Assembly: GCA_015501605.1 (NCBI GenBank)
Contig: JADNRZ010000033.1
Span: 62,001 to 126,000, forward strand
Reading direction: 5' to 3'
DNA from: Panaeolus papilionaceus
Taxonomy: Eukaryota; Basidiomycota; Agaricomycetes; Agaricales
Length of the DNA: 64,000 nt
Shown: in pieces, positions 11,000 through 21,808 of the stretch
Numbering within the stretch: position 1 is the stretch's first letter
Layout: every line of letters starts with the position of its first letter
Position numbers and translations under genes: made by a program
Notes under the pieces: model-generated
Told to the model about the DNA's origin: nothing
The model's database searches: none
What the model saw: only the letters and a program-made list of their open reading frames with translations

Positions 11000-13563
11000 T
11001 CATATACCAACTTCCGCTCCCACATCCCCCATACGCGCAATCCTAGCCAGTACATCCCCTTCTACGAGTACGAGGTATTCGTGAAGAATCAGCAAGGGCT
11101 CTCCTCATTCTCCGGGCGACCACTGGAAGCAGCAATGAGTTAATCGATGAAGCGACGAAGGTGGTGCCAAGGGCTATGTGGGGGTGCATGAGTGGATGGG
11201 TAAAACTGACACCTGGGTTGAGGTAGTTAGGCCAGGAGGCTGATGATATTTTGGAGGCGATTGGAAAGAGGTCGAGGGATGAGCATCTGTTTGACGTCAC
11301 GGTACCGAGGGAGGGCGGGGTGACGGTGATGGATGGGAAGGGTGTGTATGTATGGATTACGCCGAATTACCCGCTTAGAACGGTCGGTGGCGGGGCTAAG
11401 TCGACATTGGACAAGGGCAAGGAGGCCTATGCTGTCCTCGACCTAGGCGGCACATCCACACAGATTGTGTTCAAGCCTGAGTTTGGGGATACGAAGAGCG
11501 ACAAGTGGTCGGAGGAGGGGGGCATAAGCATGATTTGAAGTTTGGAGGGGAGAAGTATGTCCTGTATCAGCATTCGTATTTGGGGTATGGCTTGACGCAG
11601 GCCAGGGCATCTGCATGCGTTGGTGGACACTGTGAACCCAGCTCGGGGGGTTTTCACCCCTTTTAGTTGTACATAAGATATTCACCCCCCTTGAAGGGAG
11701 GTTTTGAGAGGGGCTTTTTAGGGGCTTCATACATCACTCTTTCTTTGAGCGTTAAAAACCCTACATTACAATGAGGGTTTTTGGTCACAAGCAAGTCACA
11801 AGCCACCACCCCCTATGATAGGGGGTTATGCGAGATTTGAACCCTCCTTCAGAGGAAGATATTTACTCAAAATAATTTTTTTTTTCCTATTTATCGGTAG
11901 AGGGCAATGTGCCCCTCTTATGTCAAAGGGTGATTTAACAGTGTTGAAAAGTCCCAGCTGAGGGGGGTTCTAGCCGATCCATTGTCTCCGAAAGTTTGTG
12001 GACTTAGCAAAAAAACAGAGTGTCTGTACAAACAACACCTCGGCCCGGGATATGTTTGGTTTCACACGTGATCTTTGTTGAAATCCGTCATTTCGAAATG
12101 GCCCATTCTTTAAATTTCTTTTCTCCACCCCTTCCTTCTCTTCATCCACCACCGCCGCTAGCAACTCCCTTTAAAATAAGCTATGACTCGCCATATTCTA
12201 ATCGACTTGTCATTTTTGTCCAAGGAATAACTGTAGGTTCGAAACACAACAGGTATGTCAGTGCTTCTCTTCCTAGTAGAAACTGCTGACAGTGACACTG
12301 TATTTCGTACCAGCTAGGGCTCTTGGTTGAACTTTCCAGGTTTAGGATGGGGTCGGATAGGGTAGCGAAGCAGAGTGGGTGCATGACTATAGGCTATTCT
12401 TGGCAGTATGTGCATTTTTAACTCTCTTTTCTTTCTCTCTCCGCTGTTACAGTACAGTTTTATTTCACACAATCATCCTGTCTGTTGTATGAGTCAATGT
12501 AGTCCTGTAGTACTTTAGCTACCTGTAATATATGATACTCAATTTCATAATTTTATTCTAACCATATTGTTTGACACTCCAATAAAGAAGGTGCATTGAG
12601 TTTATTAACCCTCATATAATATGATTCTAACCTCACCACTGAAGGTGAATAACCCCCTAATTTTGAATAGTATAACTCTTCCGAGTAGACAGTAAAAACC
12701 CCTTCCAATGTCAATTTCGGGTGCAGAATAACCCCTCTTGATGGAGGTCAATTTAAGGGATAATATCCCTTCCCGAGAAGGGGTAAAGGATGCCATCACA
12801 AGCGTGACATATCTTAGTTCACCCCTCTGATCAGGTGAATTCTTCTCCTCTACAGAGGGGTTTCAGCCTCTTTTTTAAATGAGTGATAAACCCCTCAGCT
12901 GGGTTCACAGTGCCGGCCGGAGTTTATGGATTTGATGGGGCCGGGCGGGGCGGGTGGGGATGGGAAGGGGGGAAGTGGTGTTTTTCGAACCCATGTTTGG
13001 CGAGGGGGATGGAGAGGGAGGCTGAGTAGTTCGATGAGGAACGGAGGAAGGATGGGAAGGTGTCGATGTATGATGGCGATGTGTGCATCTTTGGGGCCTG
13101 TGAGAGCGATATGATGTTGGTGTTGGCGAACGATGGGTGAGTATTTCGTTCTCGCTCTCTATTTAAATAATTTATCGGTTGATTATATGTGTGCCATAGA
13201 ACCTGCGAGACCAAACCATGCTCGTTCAACAGTGTATATCAACCTTCCCTACTCGACACATTCAAACACGGCAAAGTCCTGCTTCTCTCATACTTCTACA
13301 ACGTTAACCGCATCGAACCGCTCCTCCCTCCCACGTCACCCTCTCCGCCATCCTCCCCAGACAACTTCCCCATCTCCACCCTCCCCTCTCTCGCATCCTC
13401 TCTCGGCACTGGCCGACCCGGCTGGGAAAAGGCAGGACCAGTAGGACCCATGAGCCTAAAAACGACGTTTCATATTCGTTATTGTTTCAATGGATGGCGG
13501 GGAGACTTGAGGACGTCGACGTCAGCTTACAGAATCAGGGACGAACGTTCGAGGATTGTGTGA
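11000..13563 (+). pseudogene. GDA1/CD39 nucleoside phosphatase, disrupted
   Basis: Fragments of an apyrase/guanosine-diphosphatase gene lie in order. They are YEYEVFVKNQQGLSSF and a VVPRAMWG block (11080-11180), GVYVWITPNYPLRTVGGG (ACR3-like, about 11345-11395), AVLDLGGTSTQIVF (ACR4-like, about 11430-11475) and YQHSYLGYGL (about 11565). After an insertion come a GMERE..GDVCIFGACE stretch and, beyond an intron-like gap near 13138-13198, CSFNSVYQPSLLDTF and LLSYFY (ACR5-like). Family members hydrolyse nucleoside diphosphates in the Golgi lumen. This copy is dead: it lacks the ACR1 region and signal anchor, is frameshifted near 11143 and 11600, has an in-frame TAG after the insert, and is split by a 1.28-kb element. 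The C-terminus also degenerates. Confidence 0.75.
11628..12912. mobile_element. Hairpin-dense non-autonomous element with inverted ends
   Basis: The ends are inverted copies of each other: CACTGTGAACCCAGCT at the left and its complement at the right, with further similarity for about 30 bp. The interior holds many short inverted repeats built on ACCCC/GGGGT, for example around 11757-11780, 11810-11830 and 12640-12660. It has no coding capacity that I can recognise. It sits between GDA1 exons. A clear target duplication is not visible, because the outermost bases CACT/AGTG are themselves complementary. It could be a MITE or foldback element. Confidence 0.6.
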
Positions 13564-13865
13564 TCGTGTGTGAAGGGCCTGATAGAGATTTCACCTTCGA
13601 CTTTGCTTCTGGCTGCGAGACGAATGATCTGATCAGCCTCAACTAATACAAGATTAGATTAGCGCATCAGTCTGTCACCTGGCCGTTCCAGATGTTGAAC
13701 TGGCAGCCTCGTGTGCCACGCGTGTAAATATTGGCCATGTCGCAGGAGTAACACTACCTTTTCAACGATCAACACTGACCTTCGTGAACCTCAAAGTCCG
13801 AACTCGTTTCACTGTGTATCCCTATTCTGACCATTACGCCAAATCTATATACTCCCTCTATCATT
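13564..13865. other. Intergenic, nothing recognised
   Basis: The 300 bp between the end of the GDA1 remnant and the presumed start of the G2 GTPase contain no feature I recognise. The G2 promoter would lie here. Confidence 0.4.
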
Positions 13866-15434
13866 ATGCAGAAACTGAAAAGAATCACGGTTACTGGAGA
13901 AATCTCTCTTCAGCCTCATCACTCCGGTAGCTCACAAGGTTATAGTTTTGTATTCCTGTGGGTATCTTGCTCAACTTAACTTCCAAGCATACATCTCTGA
14001 ACTAATTGTAGAATCTTGGGACCCACTGGAGCCGGAAAAAGCACTGTAAGTCGCATATCCTGCGGATCACACCTGGGTTTATGTAACATGCCTCTTGGCC
14101 GTGTTTTTTACACAGTTTCTAGAAACCCTCGCAGGGCCATCACACAAATTATCACTCAGTAGTGACGGACTTGCTAGCTATACTCAGCGCATCAGCGCGT
14201 TCACGGTGGTCAACGCAAACCGGAATGGAGAACCACTGGTCGTTGTCGACACCCCGGGGTTTTCGGACATCAAATTGTCAGAGAAAGAGATTCTGGACAT
14301 GGTGCAAGCTTGGTTAGATCAGAAAGAGTGAGCCGTTTGAATAGTCTGTTCGTGGATGATCAATCAAACTATTTTCCCATTAGCCACGAACACGCCCTAA
14401 TTTTATATCTTGTCCCCATCAACGGAACGAGATTACCAGGAACACAGAAGAGGACGCTGGAAATGCTGCGAACCTTGCTCAAGTCTCAGAGTCGGAATGG
14501 CTTAAGGAGTTTGGCATTCGTAATGACTATGTGGGACACGCTTTACAGCACAGGAGCAATGAGTCGTGCGCAATCCAATTTCGAAGAGTTGCACGATAAG
14601 CAGTTGAAGGTATGGAACCATCTGTGGAATGACAATGATTAATCCCAATTGATATGTATGCTTCTGAACTAGGGCTTTATCGATGATGGAGCCAGGTTAT
14701 TGAAATTTGCAAACACCCAGTTTTCTGCAGTGCAGATCATGGACACAGCCCTGGGACGTGACAGATATGCAGACTTTGCCTTCCTGCAATTTCGCACACC
14801 ACATCTTTACCGAGATCTATTTGAGCGGATTGAGAATGCCCTTCAGGAGAAGAAATATATCGAAGATGATTTGGCGCGACCAGATGCCCTGTCCGACATG
14901 GATCTGCGAAAGATTCTGGAGAGAAATAAACACGACAACAATGAAATTCTGACCAAGTTCATCAAACAATTCAATGACTATGGAGACCCTCCTGCAGGCT
15001 TCGAGAAAGCAGCACAGCGCCTTCGTCAGGAAATCAAAACCGCCACTGAACGCCCACCACTACCAATACTTCCCAGGGAGGACTCAACAGCGCTGGAGCT
15101 CGCCATGCCAGGACTGCTCACCATACGAGGCTTCGAGGAAGTGCCACAGCACCTTCGTCAGGATGTACAAATCGCTGCCGAACGCCACTCGGCACAAATA
15201 CTTCTCAGAGGGGACCCAACTGCACCAGAGCCCACCATACCAGGCTCCATGGAAGCGGCACAGCACATTCATCAGGAAATCAACATTGCCACCGAACACC
15301 CATCAGCACCAATACTTCTCAGGGAGGACCCAACTGCACTGGGGCTCGCGATACCAGGACCGCTCACCATAACAGGACCAGTCACAGGACCCGTCACCAT
15401 AACAGGGCCAGTCACCATAACTGGACCAGTAACC
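13866..15434 (+). pseudogene. P-loop GTPase G2, 5' portion, split by transposon
   Basis: Exons that splice cleanly are 14011-14045 (ILGPTGAGKST, Walker A), 14116-14327 (contains VVVDTPGFSD, switch II/G3), 14384-14609 (contains MTMWDTL, G4-like) and 14673-15434. A first exon starting with ATG at 13866 is likely. The last exon is helical to about 15000 and then has three imperfect repeats of about 40 residues (pattern AAQ.LRQEI..ATERP...ILLREDPTA). It ends in a hexapeptide array, ITGPVT. A 6.2-kb transposon interrupts the array; the gene's end lies at 21632-21808. Read through the transposon end, the frame would add about 57 foreign residues and stop at 15605. The family resembles septin/AIG1-type GTPases in motif order; its role is unknown. 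Confidence 0.7.
15361..15434 (+). repeat. Coding minisatellite, left part (18-bp unit)
   Basis: Tandem copies of an 18-bp unit, roughly CCAGTCACCATAACAGGA, encode ITGPVT repeats at the GTPase C-terminus. The array continues at 21632-21725 on the other side of the transposon. The unit touching the transposon has the variant CCAGTAACC. Confidence 0.85.
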
Positions 15435-15586
15435 TTGTCTCGTACCCATCCGTTTATGGTAGGGGCTTTGCCAAGCCGCGATCAGAGATACGCTCCCGCT
15501 ACCACCAACGTCTGGTGCACTTGGGTACGGACATCACTACCTCACTCGATCACGGGACTAAATCCAGGTAAACGTGACTCCGAAAT
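15435..15586 (+). repeat. Left terminal inverted repeat of RecQ-DUF6589 element
   Basis: This 152-bp sequence is the reverse complement of 21480-21631, with a C/T difference in the GATA(C/T)GCTCCC segment. Its inner edge is at CCGAAAT, after which left and right sequences diverge. Confidence 0.92.
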
Positions 15587-15675
15587 CGCGTCGCGTTGTA
15601 GATAAACAGATGTAGCTATTTGTTTATAGTCAATACAACAGTCCTTTACTCCTCTAGCCTGGGTGTTAACCAACA

Positions 15676-18546
15676 ATGAAACCTATCACAGCTCTCAGCC
15701 ATGCTCAGAAGATTCTTAGAAGTCAAAAGAACTTGCAGAATGCCGGAAAGGATGCGAAAAAGGGAGGGATAGATATCGAGAAATTGTTGAAGAAAGTTGA
15801 GCACGAGTTTACATCACGGCAGGGGTCCCAGCCTTATGACTGGCAAATGAAGGTCACTGAGGCAATGCTGGTAAAACTTGATAGTATTGTTATCGCTGGG
15901 ACAGGCAGTGGGAAAACGATGCCATTCATGATGGTGTTACTTGCAGATCCCGAGAAGAAGGCACTTATCATCTCCCCCTTGAAGATTCTTCAGGAAGACC
16001 AGGTAGCACGGTTCAAGAAGTTTAACATATCAGCTGTTGCTGTCAACGGTGACACATGGTGTGATAAGCTAGCAAAGGTGGGTCAAAATTATTTTGTTTT
16101 TCTATTTGTTCTATTCACACATCTCACACTGATTTCCAGGAGCTTAAGGATGGTCGACATCGGGCCATCTTCGCCTCACCCGAAATGTGCTTTCAACATG
16201 AAGCTTTTCGTTCATACCTCATCAATCCCACCCTCTCGGAAAGTGTTGCAATGGTGGTCGTTGACGAAGCGCACTGTGTTTCACAGTGGGGAAACAACTT
16301 TCGTACAGAATACTCAGAGGTTGGGAAGCTACGGTCATTCTTTCCTGTCGACACACCATTTCTCATCACTTCCGCTACCCTCCCTCCCAACACGTTGATT
16401 GATCTTGAAGACAAATTTAATCTCGACCTGCGGACATGCTTTTACATCAACCTCGGCAATGACAGGCCAAATATCAAGATGTCGGTCAAGTACATCAAGT
16501 CAAACAAAGACTACACAGCTGTTCTACCCTTGTTAACCCCCAACGGCTGTCTTCCCTCCTCATCTGACGACATAATCAAAACAATAATATTTGTCGATTC
16601 GGTCAGCAGCACACAACTTTGTGCAAAGAAAATCCAGTGTCTATTCCCACCCCATCTTCACTCGCACGTTGATGTTCTCAATGCACTGCGATCACGAAGG
16701 TCAAAACGGAGGGTGATGAGGGAGTTTGGTTCCGGTAAGGTTAAGGTACTTGTTGCTACTGAGGCAGCTGGAATGGTGAGTAACATTGAATTTCATGATG
16801 GAACATCGCTGACTTGGATTAGGGTGCGGACATTCCAGACATTGAGCGAGTTATTCAACTTGGTGCACCACAGTCACTTTCAATCTGGGTACAGCGAGCT
16901 GGGCGAGCTGGGCGATCATCAGATATCAAAGCCAGCGCTATAATGCTGGCAGAGGAGTCTGTTTTCAAAGCCAAAGGTTCAAAGAAAAAGTCCCCTGAAG
17001 CATCTTTACAGTCGCCAGTTGCTGATGACGAGGACATGGACGAGCCAATGGATGAAGGATCGGAATATGAGGACAACGTAGATGTTTTGAGAAACGAAGG
17101 AGAGGAGCTGGGCTGGGTGAAGACAGTCGATCCTGATTTGAGACGATGGCTAGAGGCAAGGGGGTGTCGTCGAGATATTCTCGACGAATTCTTTGGAAAC
17201 CCACCAGAGAGAAAGGGTATTTCATCTATTTTATGTTTCAAAGCTGTATTCAAAGTGTATATCATGCAGGGCCCCCACAGCGACCGCAGGATTGTTGTGA
17301 CAACTGCGAGATTGCACTTCAGTGCGGGGGCAACCCTGACTCGCCTGGAGACACACTGTCAACAGATGATTCTCAGGCTGCCACATCACTGCCATCATCA
17401 ACTCACCCACTCTCAGTCCTTTCCTCTCCCGCACAACGTCCAAAAACACCAGAATCAACACCTCCTCTCTACTCCCCCCACTCTTCACCCTCGAAAAGTG
17501 TCAATGGAAATGGAAAACGACCCATGGGCAACAGAGAGCCACCCAAGCGCCAGAAGGCACATCTCAAAGCTGCCAAGGACGCTTTATTGGAGTGGCGCTA
17601 TCAGACAAAGCTCAGCAAGTACACTCCCAGCTCCCTAACTGCAGCCGCCATTCTCCCTGATACCATTCTGACTAAACTCGCCACACATACATCCATCTCT
17701 ACCCTCAAAGAGCTCAACACCATTGCATCCCGTGACTGGATACTTGGCCCCAGGCATTTTGTCAATGTTCGTGCTATTCTTGCACGTATTGACCAGGCTC
17801 GGCTGGACGAAATGGAGGCAGCTCGCCTTATGAAGCAGGGTGAAATTGAACGGAGAAGGGAGGAGAAGCGGTTAAGGCAGGATGAGGAGAGGAGGTACAG
17901 GCAGGAAGCCAAGCAGGCACGACAACAACAGGCAGTCGTTCGCGCAGAGCAAATGCGTCTTGCCCAAGCAGAAAAACGAGCCAATGGCCTGCGAGCGCAA
18001 ATCAAGACTGGCCATGCAGCATTACGCCCTGATGAAGCACGTTCATCCATGGATGTGTTTTCATTGACACCTACAACACCCATCACTTCATTCGGCACAG
18101 CCATTTTCTCTTCAACTCCAGTAACGCCCTCGTTTTCGGGTCTTACTAACACGCAGGATACACCTATGACAATACAGGTACGATTTTTTTAACTTCAAAC
18201 TGTCATATGTCAGAGTCTAATAACAGATCTCTAGTTTTCGTCTTCTCCTGCTATCCAATCTCTATCCATCATTCCATTTACTCTAAAAACTGCCCTGCCA
18301 GGAAGAAAGAAACAGAGGACAGCAGCAAACAAAGAGAACGAAGGTTTGCCTCCATCCAAACCACGACCGAAACCTCGTCCTTTACGCCCCAAGACTACAG
18401 CACCGCCGCTTCAGTCTGTGATGATTATGCCTGTGTCGCCTTCATCCTCCTCCAGTCTTGCCTCAGTTTCTTCGGCAGATGACAGACCTTCTTCTTCCTC
18501 AGACCTCGCAAATGTTCTATTCTCAACCCATTTGGAAAGAAGTTGA
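15676..18546 (+). CDS. RecQ-family DNA helicase
   Basis: Five exons splice in frame: 15676-16077, 16140-16775, 16823-17216, 17270-18177 and 18235-18546, giving 883 aa. Helicase motifs appear in order: I GTGSGKT (75-81), Ia SPLKILQEDQ, II DEAH (176-179), III ITSAT, V ATEAAGMGADIPD (340-352) and VI QRAGRAGR (370-377). A RecQ zinc-binding module follows, with C461 and C486/C487/C490. The C-terminal half has a charged coiled-coil (about 690-760) and a Ser/Pro-rich tail. The protein should unwind DNA 3'-5' with ATP in the nucleus. Cellular RecQ proteins act in recombination repair; this one lies inside a TIR element, so a role in transposition or in processing ends and gaps is inferred. The last 136 bp overlap the DUF6589 gene antisense. 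No frameshift or stop is seen. Confidence 0.9.
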
Positions 18547-21205
18547 CCCGTTTGCAACTTCTGGCAACCGATATCAATAAAATCCTGTGAGCGATTTCCT
18601 TTGTCTTTAATTTTCCGGCCTGGCTCAATATTATGATAGGTAGACTTCGTGTAGACTTCTGCAAGCAATAAAATGTCCTTCTCTGCACTTGGTACTGTGT
18701 GCCGTTTTCCGCGAGCAAGAGTTTTGAATTCTGTCTCTACGAAGTCGATTACTTTCCGAATTGTCGGAATCGCAGGATGGAGCTTCTTGAAATAAGACCA
18801 CTTGATGTTAGGTCCTTCTGAGCGGTACGTGACCTTGATATCTCGAATATTTATCTCCTGAGCTTTATCAATAGGACACCATTGCAATGGATTACCGCTG
18901 AAGTTGACGAGCCAGCCATGATGCTGAATGAAGTCCCTTGAATGACATTGTAAGGCTTATCTCGTTATTTGTGGACTGTAGTGCTTACCTCAGTTCTTCA
19001 GGCCATTCACGATGCAACCCTTGCAATAATTCAAGCACCTCGTTTGCGTACTTCCCATTTCCACCTCCAATGAAGCGATACAGCAGGGTAGGAAGCATGT
19101 GCTCCATGACGCCTACATCTCCGCTTTTGATTGCGTGGTCTAGAACAACGTAATGGAGAACGTCCCGCATCCACATGGTTACCTGCATTTTCTGCTCGTC
19201 TCGTGCTTCAGGTGGTAAGTGCTTCATGATTTCCAGCGCCTCTGTTGATGCACTCTCTTCAACAATTCGCCCTGCAAGCTCCTGCAGCTTCGCAGCGGGA
19301 AGTTTACGAAGTTCCTCCAGTTTGTCCACCTTGCCAACCCGACACCATTCAACACGAACATGGGCTTCAGCGACGTGATACAGTGCCTCAACGAGATCGT
19401 GGTGGAAAGGTCCCTGTGTACGAATCTGGGAGAGCCCTTTACGGTTTAGAGCATCAAATGCTTGATGTAAGCCTCTGCCCTTTGGTGTTCCAATATACTG
19501 ACGATGTAGTGAATTAGCAAATGCCATCTGGAAGTGCAACCACCCAAACACGGTGACACAGAAGTCGAGTCGGTCAAATGAGTTATCGTCATTTGCTCGA
19601 ATTGTTCGCAGACGACGCAATCGGTCGACTGTAAGCTGATCGCCAGCCCATATGATGACGTTTTTCTGTGCATATAGAATTTGTGATGACCGTTTTTTTA
19701 TCCCAAGCTGATTCAACCACTCATCAATAAGTCGCAGGTTATCCTCGTAGCTCACTTCCGGGATGTTGACTGTCCCAAGAAGATATTGAAGAGTGCTTGG
19801 AATGGACTTATCAGGAACAACCAGGGGATCAACGGGTGCTGGGGGTTCCAAATCCTTGTCAGCGCGATCAAAATAGGTCCCGAAATCAAATGCACTGCTT
19901 TCAAGAAGCATTCGTAGGACTTCGTACTTCATGCGGACGTATATGTGTGGATATGATGTGTTCTCCATCTCCATGATGTCCAACTCAGTGAGTGGGTTTG
20001 CCATTCCCTCCTTTTGCCTAACTTTTAATTCTGCTGGAAGTGAGGCCAATAGCAATGGTGCTGTTGTCTTGATGTAAACGGTTGCAGCTGTTCCGTGTGC
20101 AAGCCCACCTTGCTTTTCAAGTCGCTGTGAGAAAACACGAAAGGGAATGTTGACGTTGTCATATGAGATGATCCAGGGATGTATAAGCATGTTTTTGCGA
20201 ACATCCTCCATTGCACAATCCCGAAGACGTCCCACAACATTGCAAGTCCATTTATGACTCATGGTAAGTCCCATAGCGTGAACAGTATCAAAACCTTTTG
20301 CTGATATCCCTCGGAATTTTAGGTAGATTGCAAGTATTTTCTGGAGGCGGTTTAGATGATGCGAGCGTGAATACAGAAGGATGGAGATGATCGTGAATAT
20401 GATCTGAATTAAATGCAACATCAGTGCCCGAATAATTGCAGGTCTGGTAGATATGACGTACCATACTCGGATCTTTGTGAGTATTATCCGATTTTTGGGC
20501 CTTTGTTGACGCAAATCCTTCCAGGAGCTGCCAGATGACTGGGGCTTTAACCTTCATCTCCTGCGCCATTTCTTGTATTCCGTCATGAGTCAGTTGTGAT
20601 GGGTCAACATCATCTCCTGCAGGTAATCGAAATTTCGGTGCTATATCCATCAATTCCCGGTGAGCTTGTGGTAAGATAACTTCTTCAATCGCAAACTCCC
20701 TGATTGTCTGAGTACCAGCAGCAGGGCGGGTTATTCCGCCAGAACTACGAGGAGGTTTATGCCAGTGCTGAAGAATCCAACTCAGCTCTTCACTGTGAAG
20801 CAGTGTGGTACGTTGGGTTCTGCACTTGTCATCGGCAACGCAGTACTGGTTACCCCAGCTGAGTGCGTCAAGAAAGATAGGAAGATTAATTTGGTTTATC
20901 TGCATGGCCGTGATGGTATTGAGAACGGCTTGGTGAGTTCGCTCTGCACCATGACCATTCGCATTCAATTCACGACGTTTTTTAGCAGTTGACTCCCGAG
21001 ATTTTATTACTTTATCAGGTGGATCTTCTTCTTGAGGCACGACAGGTGCGGGATGAGCGATTTCGTTGAGGATTGGATCATTGCTGATATTTGCTTCATC
21101 AGATATGTCTGATGCCTCCTCTTTGGTTACGCGCTCCTCGGTTTCTTCGTCAGGGTACTCAAAGGAGTAGTCAGGGTAGATGACTTTCGCAGCTTTTGGT
21201 GGCAT
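18411..21205 (-). CDS. DUF6589 protein, candidate transposase
   Basis: Three exons on the minus strand (21205-20462, 20403-18989, 18936-18411) give 894 aa. The start MPPKAAKVIY is chosen because the upstream ATG at 21253 gives an extension with no family resemblance. Residues 1-250 are acidic, then basic. From 249 the protein follows the DUF6589 pattern: helices and GLTMSH, then ISYDNVN (D330), WAGDQLTVDRLR (D503), GWLHFQMAFANSLH, a helical stretch, and NFSGNPLQW..DKAQEINI (E747). The tail is Glu-rich. DUF6589 is an uncharacterised, greatly expanded family in Agaricomycetes. The D-D-E spacing, the conserved acids after strand-like segments, and the position between TIRs make an RNase H-fold transposase plausible; this is inference. 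The frame is intact and introns are 52-58 nt. Confidence 0.85.
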
Positions 21206-21479
21206 AGTGTGGTGCAAATAAAATTTTAGAAATGCGGCAATGGCGAGTGACATTATGAGATCTTCTGTAGCACTGACTCATGTTTTGCATATGTTTCACT
21301 CACTCACATATTGCACTCCGTTTAATTACTTGTGTATTCTACAGCTCCCAGTATGTCGCAATATAATTAATGTCATTTTTTATACAAAATGTAAATACAA
21401 TTCTTTTTTTATTGAGATGACGGCGTCGATAGAGGAAATACACAAGTATTTTAGGGGTAAAACCTTAATGCGTCGATGA

Positions 21480-21631
21480 ATTTCGGAGTCACGTTTACCT
21501 GGATTTAGTCCCGTGATCGAGTGAGGTAGTGATGTCCGTACCCAAGTGCACCAGACGTTGGTGGTAGCGGGAGCATATCTCTGATCGCGGCTTGGCAAAG
21601 CCCCTACCATAAACGGATGGGTACGAGACAA
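21480..21631 (-). repeat. Right terminal inverted repeat of RecQ-DUF6589 element
   Basis: This is the reverse complement of 15435-15586. It ends in CGAGACAA and is followed at once by the CCAGTAACC target duplicate. About 270 bp separate it from the DUF6589 start codon; that gap would hold the promoter. Confidence 0.92.
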
Positions 21632-21808
21632 CCAGTAACCATAACAGGGCCAGTCACCATAACTGGACCAGTCACCATAACTGGACCAGTCACCATAACT
21701 GGACCAGTCACCATAACAGGATCTCCAGCTATGATGAGAGAAGTGCGTCGTGGCACCCCGGAAGGTGCAAAGAGGCTCTGGAATAAATGGTTTGGGTTGC
21801 GACGCTGA
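21632..21808 (+). pseudogene. P-loop GTPase G2, displaced 3' end
   Basis: Here the ITGPVT hexapeptide array resumes (about five units), followed by a basic C-terminus ending NKWFGLRR and a stop at 21806-21808. It continues the frame of the exon interrupted at 15434. It has no start codon of its own. Confidence 0.7.

Larger units (their letters stand above)
15435..21631. mobile_element. RecQ-DUF6589 transposon with TIRs and 9-bp target duplication
   Basis: A 6197-bp element is bounded by 152-bp terminal inverted repeats (15435-15586 and 21480-21631), starting TTGTCTCGTACCC, with about one mismatch. The flanks carry CCAGTAACC at 15426-15434 and 21632-21640. That variant is private to the two flanks while neighbouring array units read CCAGTCACC, so it is best explained as a 9-bp target duplication. 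Inside are two intact spliced genes on opposite strands, a RecQ helicase (+) and a DUF6589 protein (-), with overlapping 3' ends. No other transposase motif is present. I infer a cut-and-paste or related DNA transposon in which DUF6589 supplies catalysis. The intact genes, TIRs and target duplication indicate a young copy. Confidence 0.88.

Noticed and set aside
15435..15605. Plus-strand frame end and the matching 21480-21630 frame with a conserved peptide
   Set aside because: It is the transposon TIR read in frame with the GTPase exon, not a conserved protein domain.
15676..18546. RecQ gene as a normal chromosomal repair gene
   Set aside because: It lies wholly within TIRs and a target duplication that disrupt another gene, so it belongs to the mobile element.
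15361..21725. Short regular repeats as a possible CRISPR array or satellite
   Set aside because: The 18-bp units are contiguous with no spacers and lie in frame in a GTPase gene; the genome is fungal.
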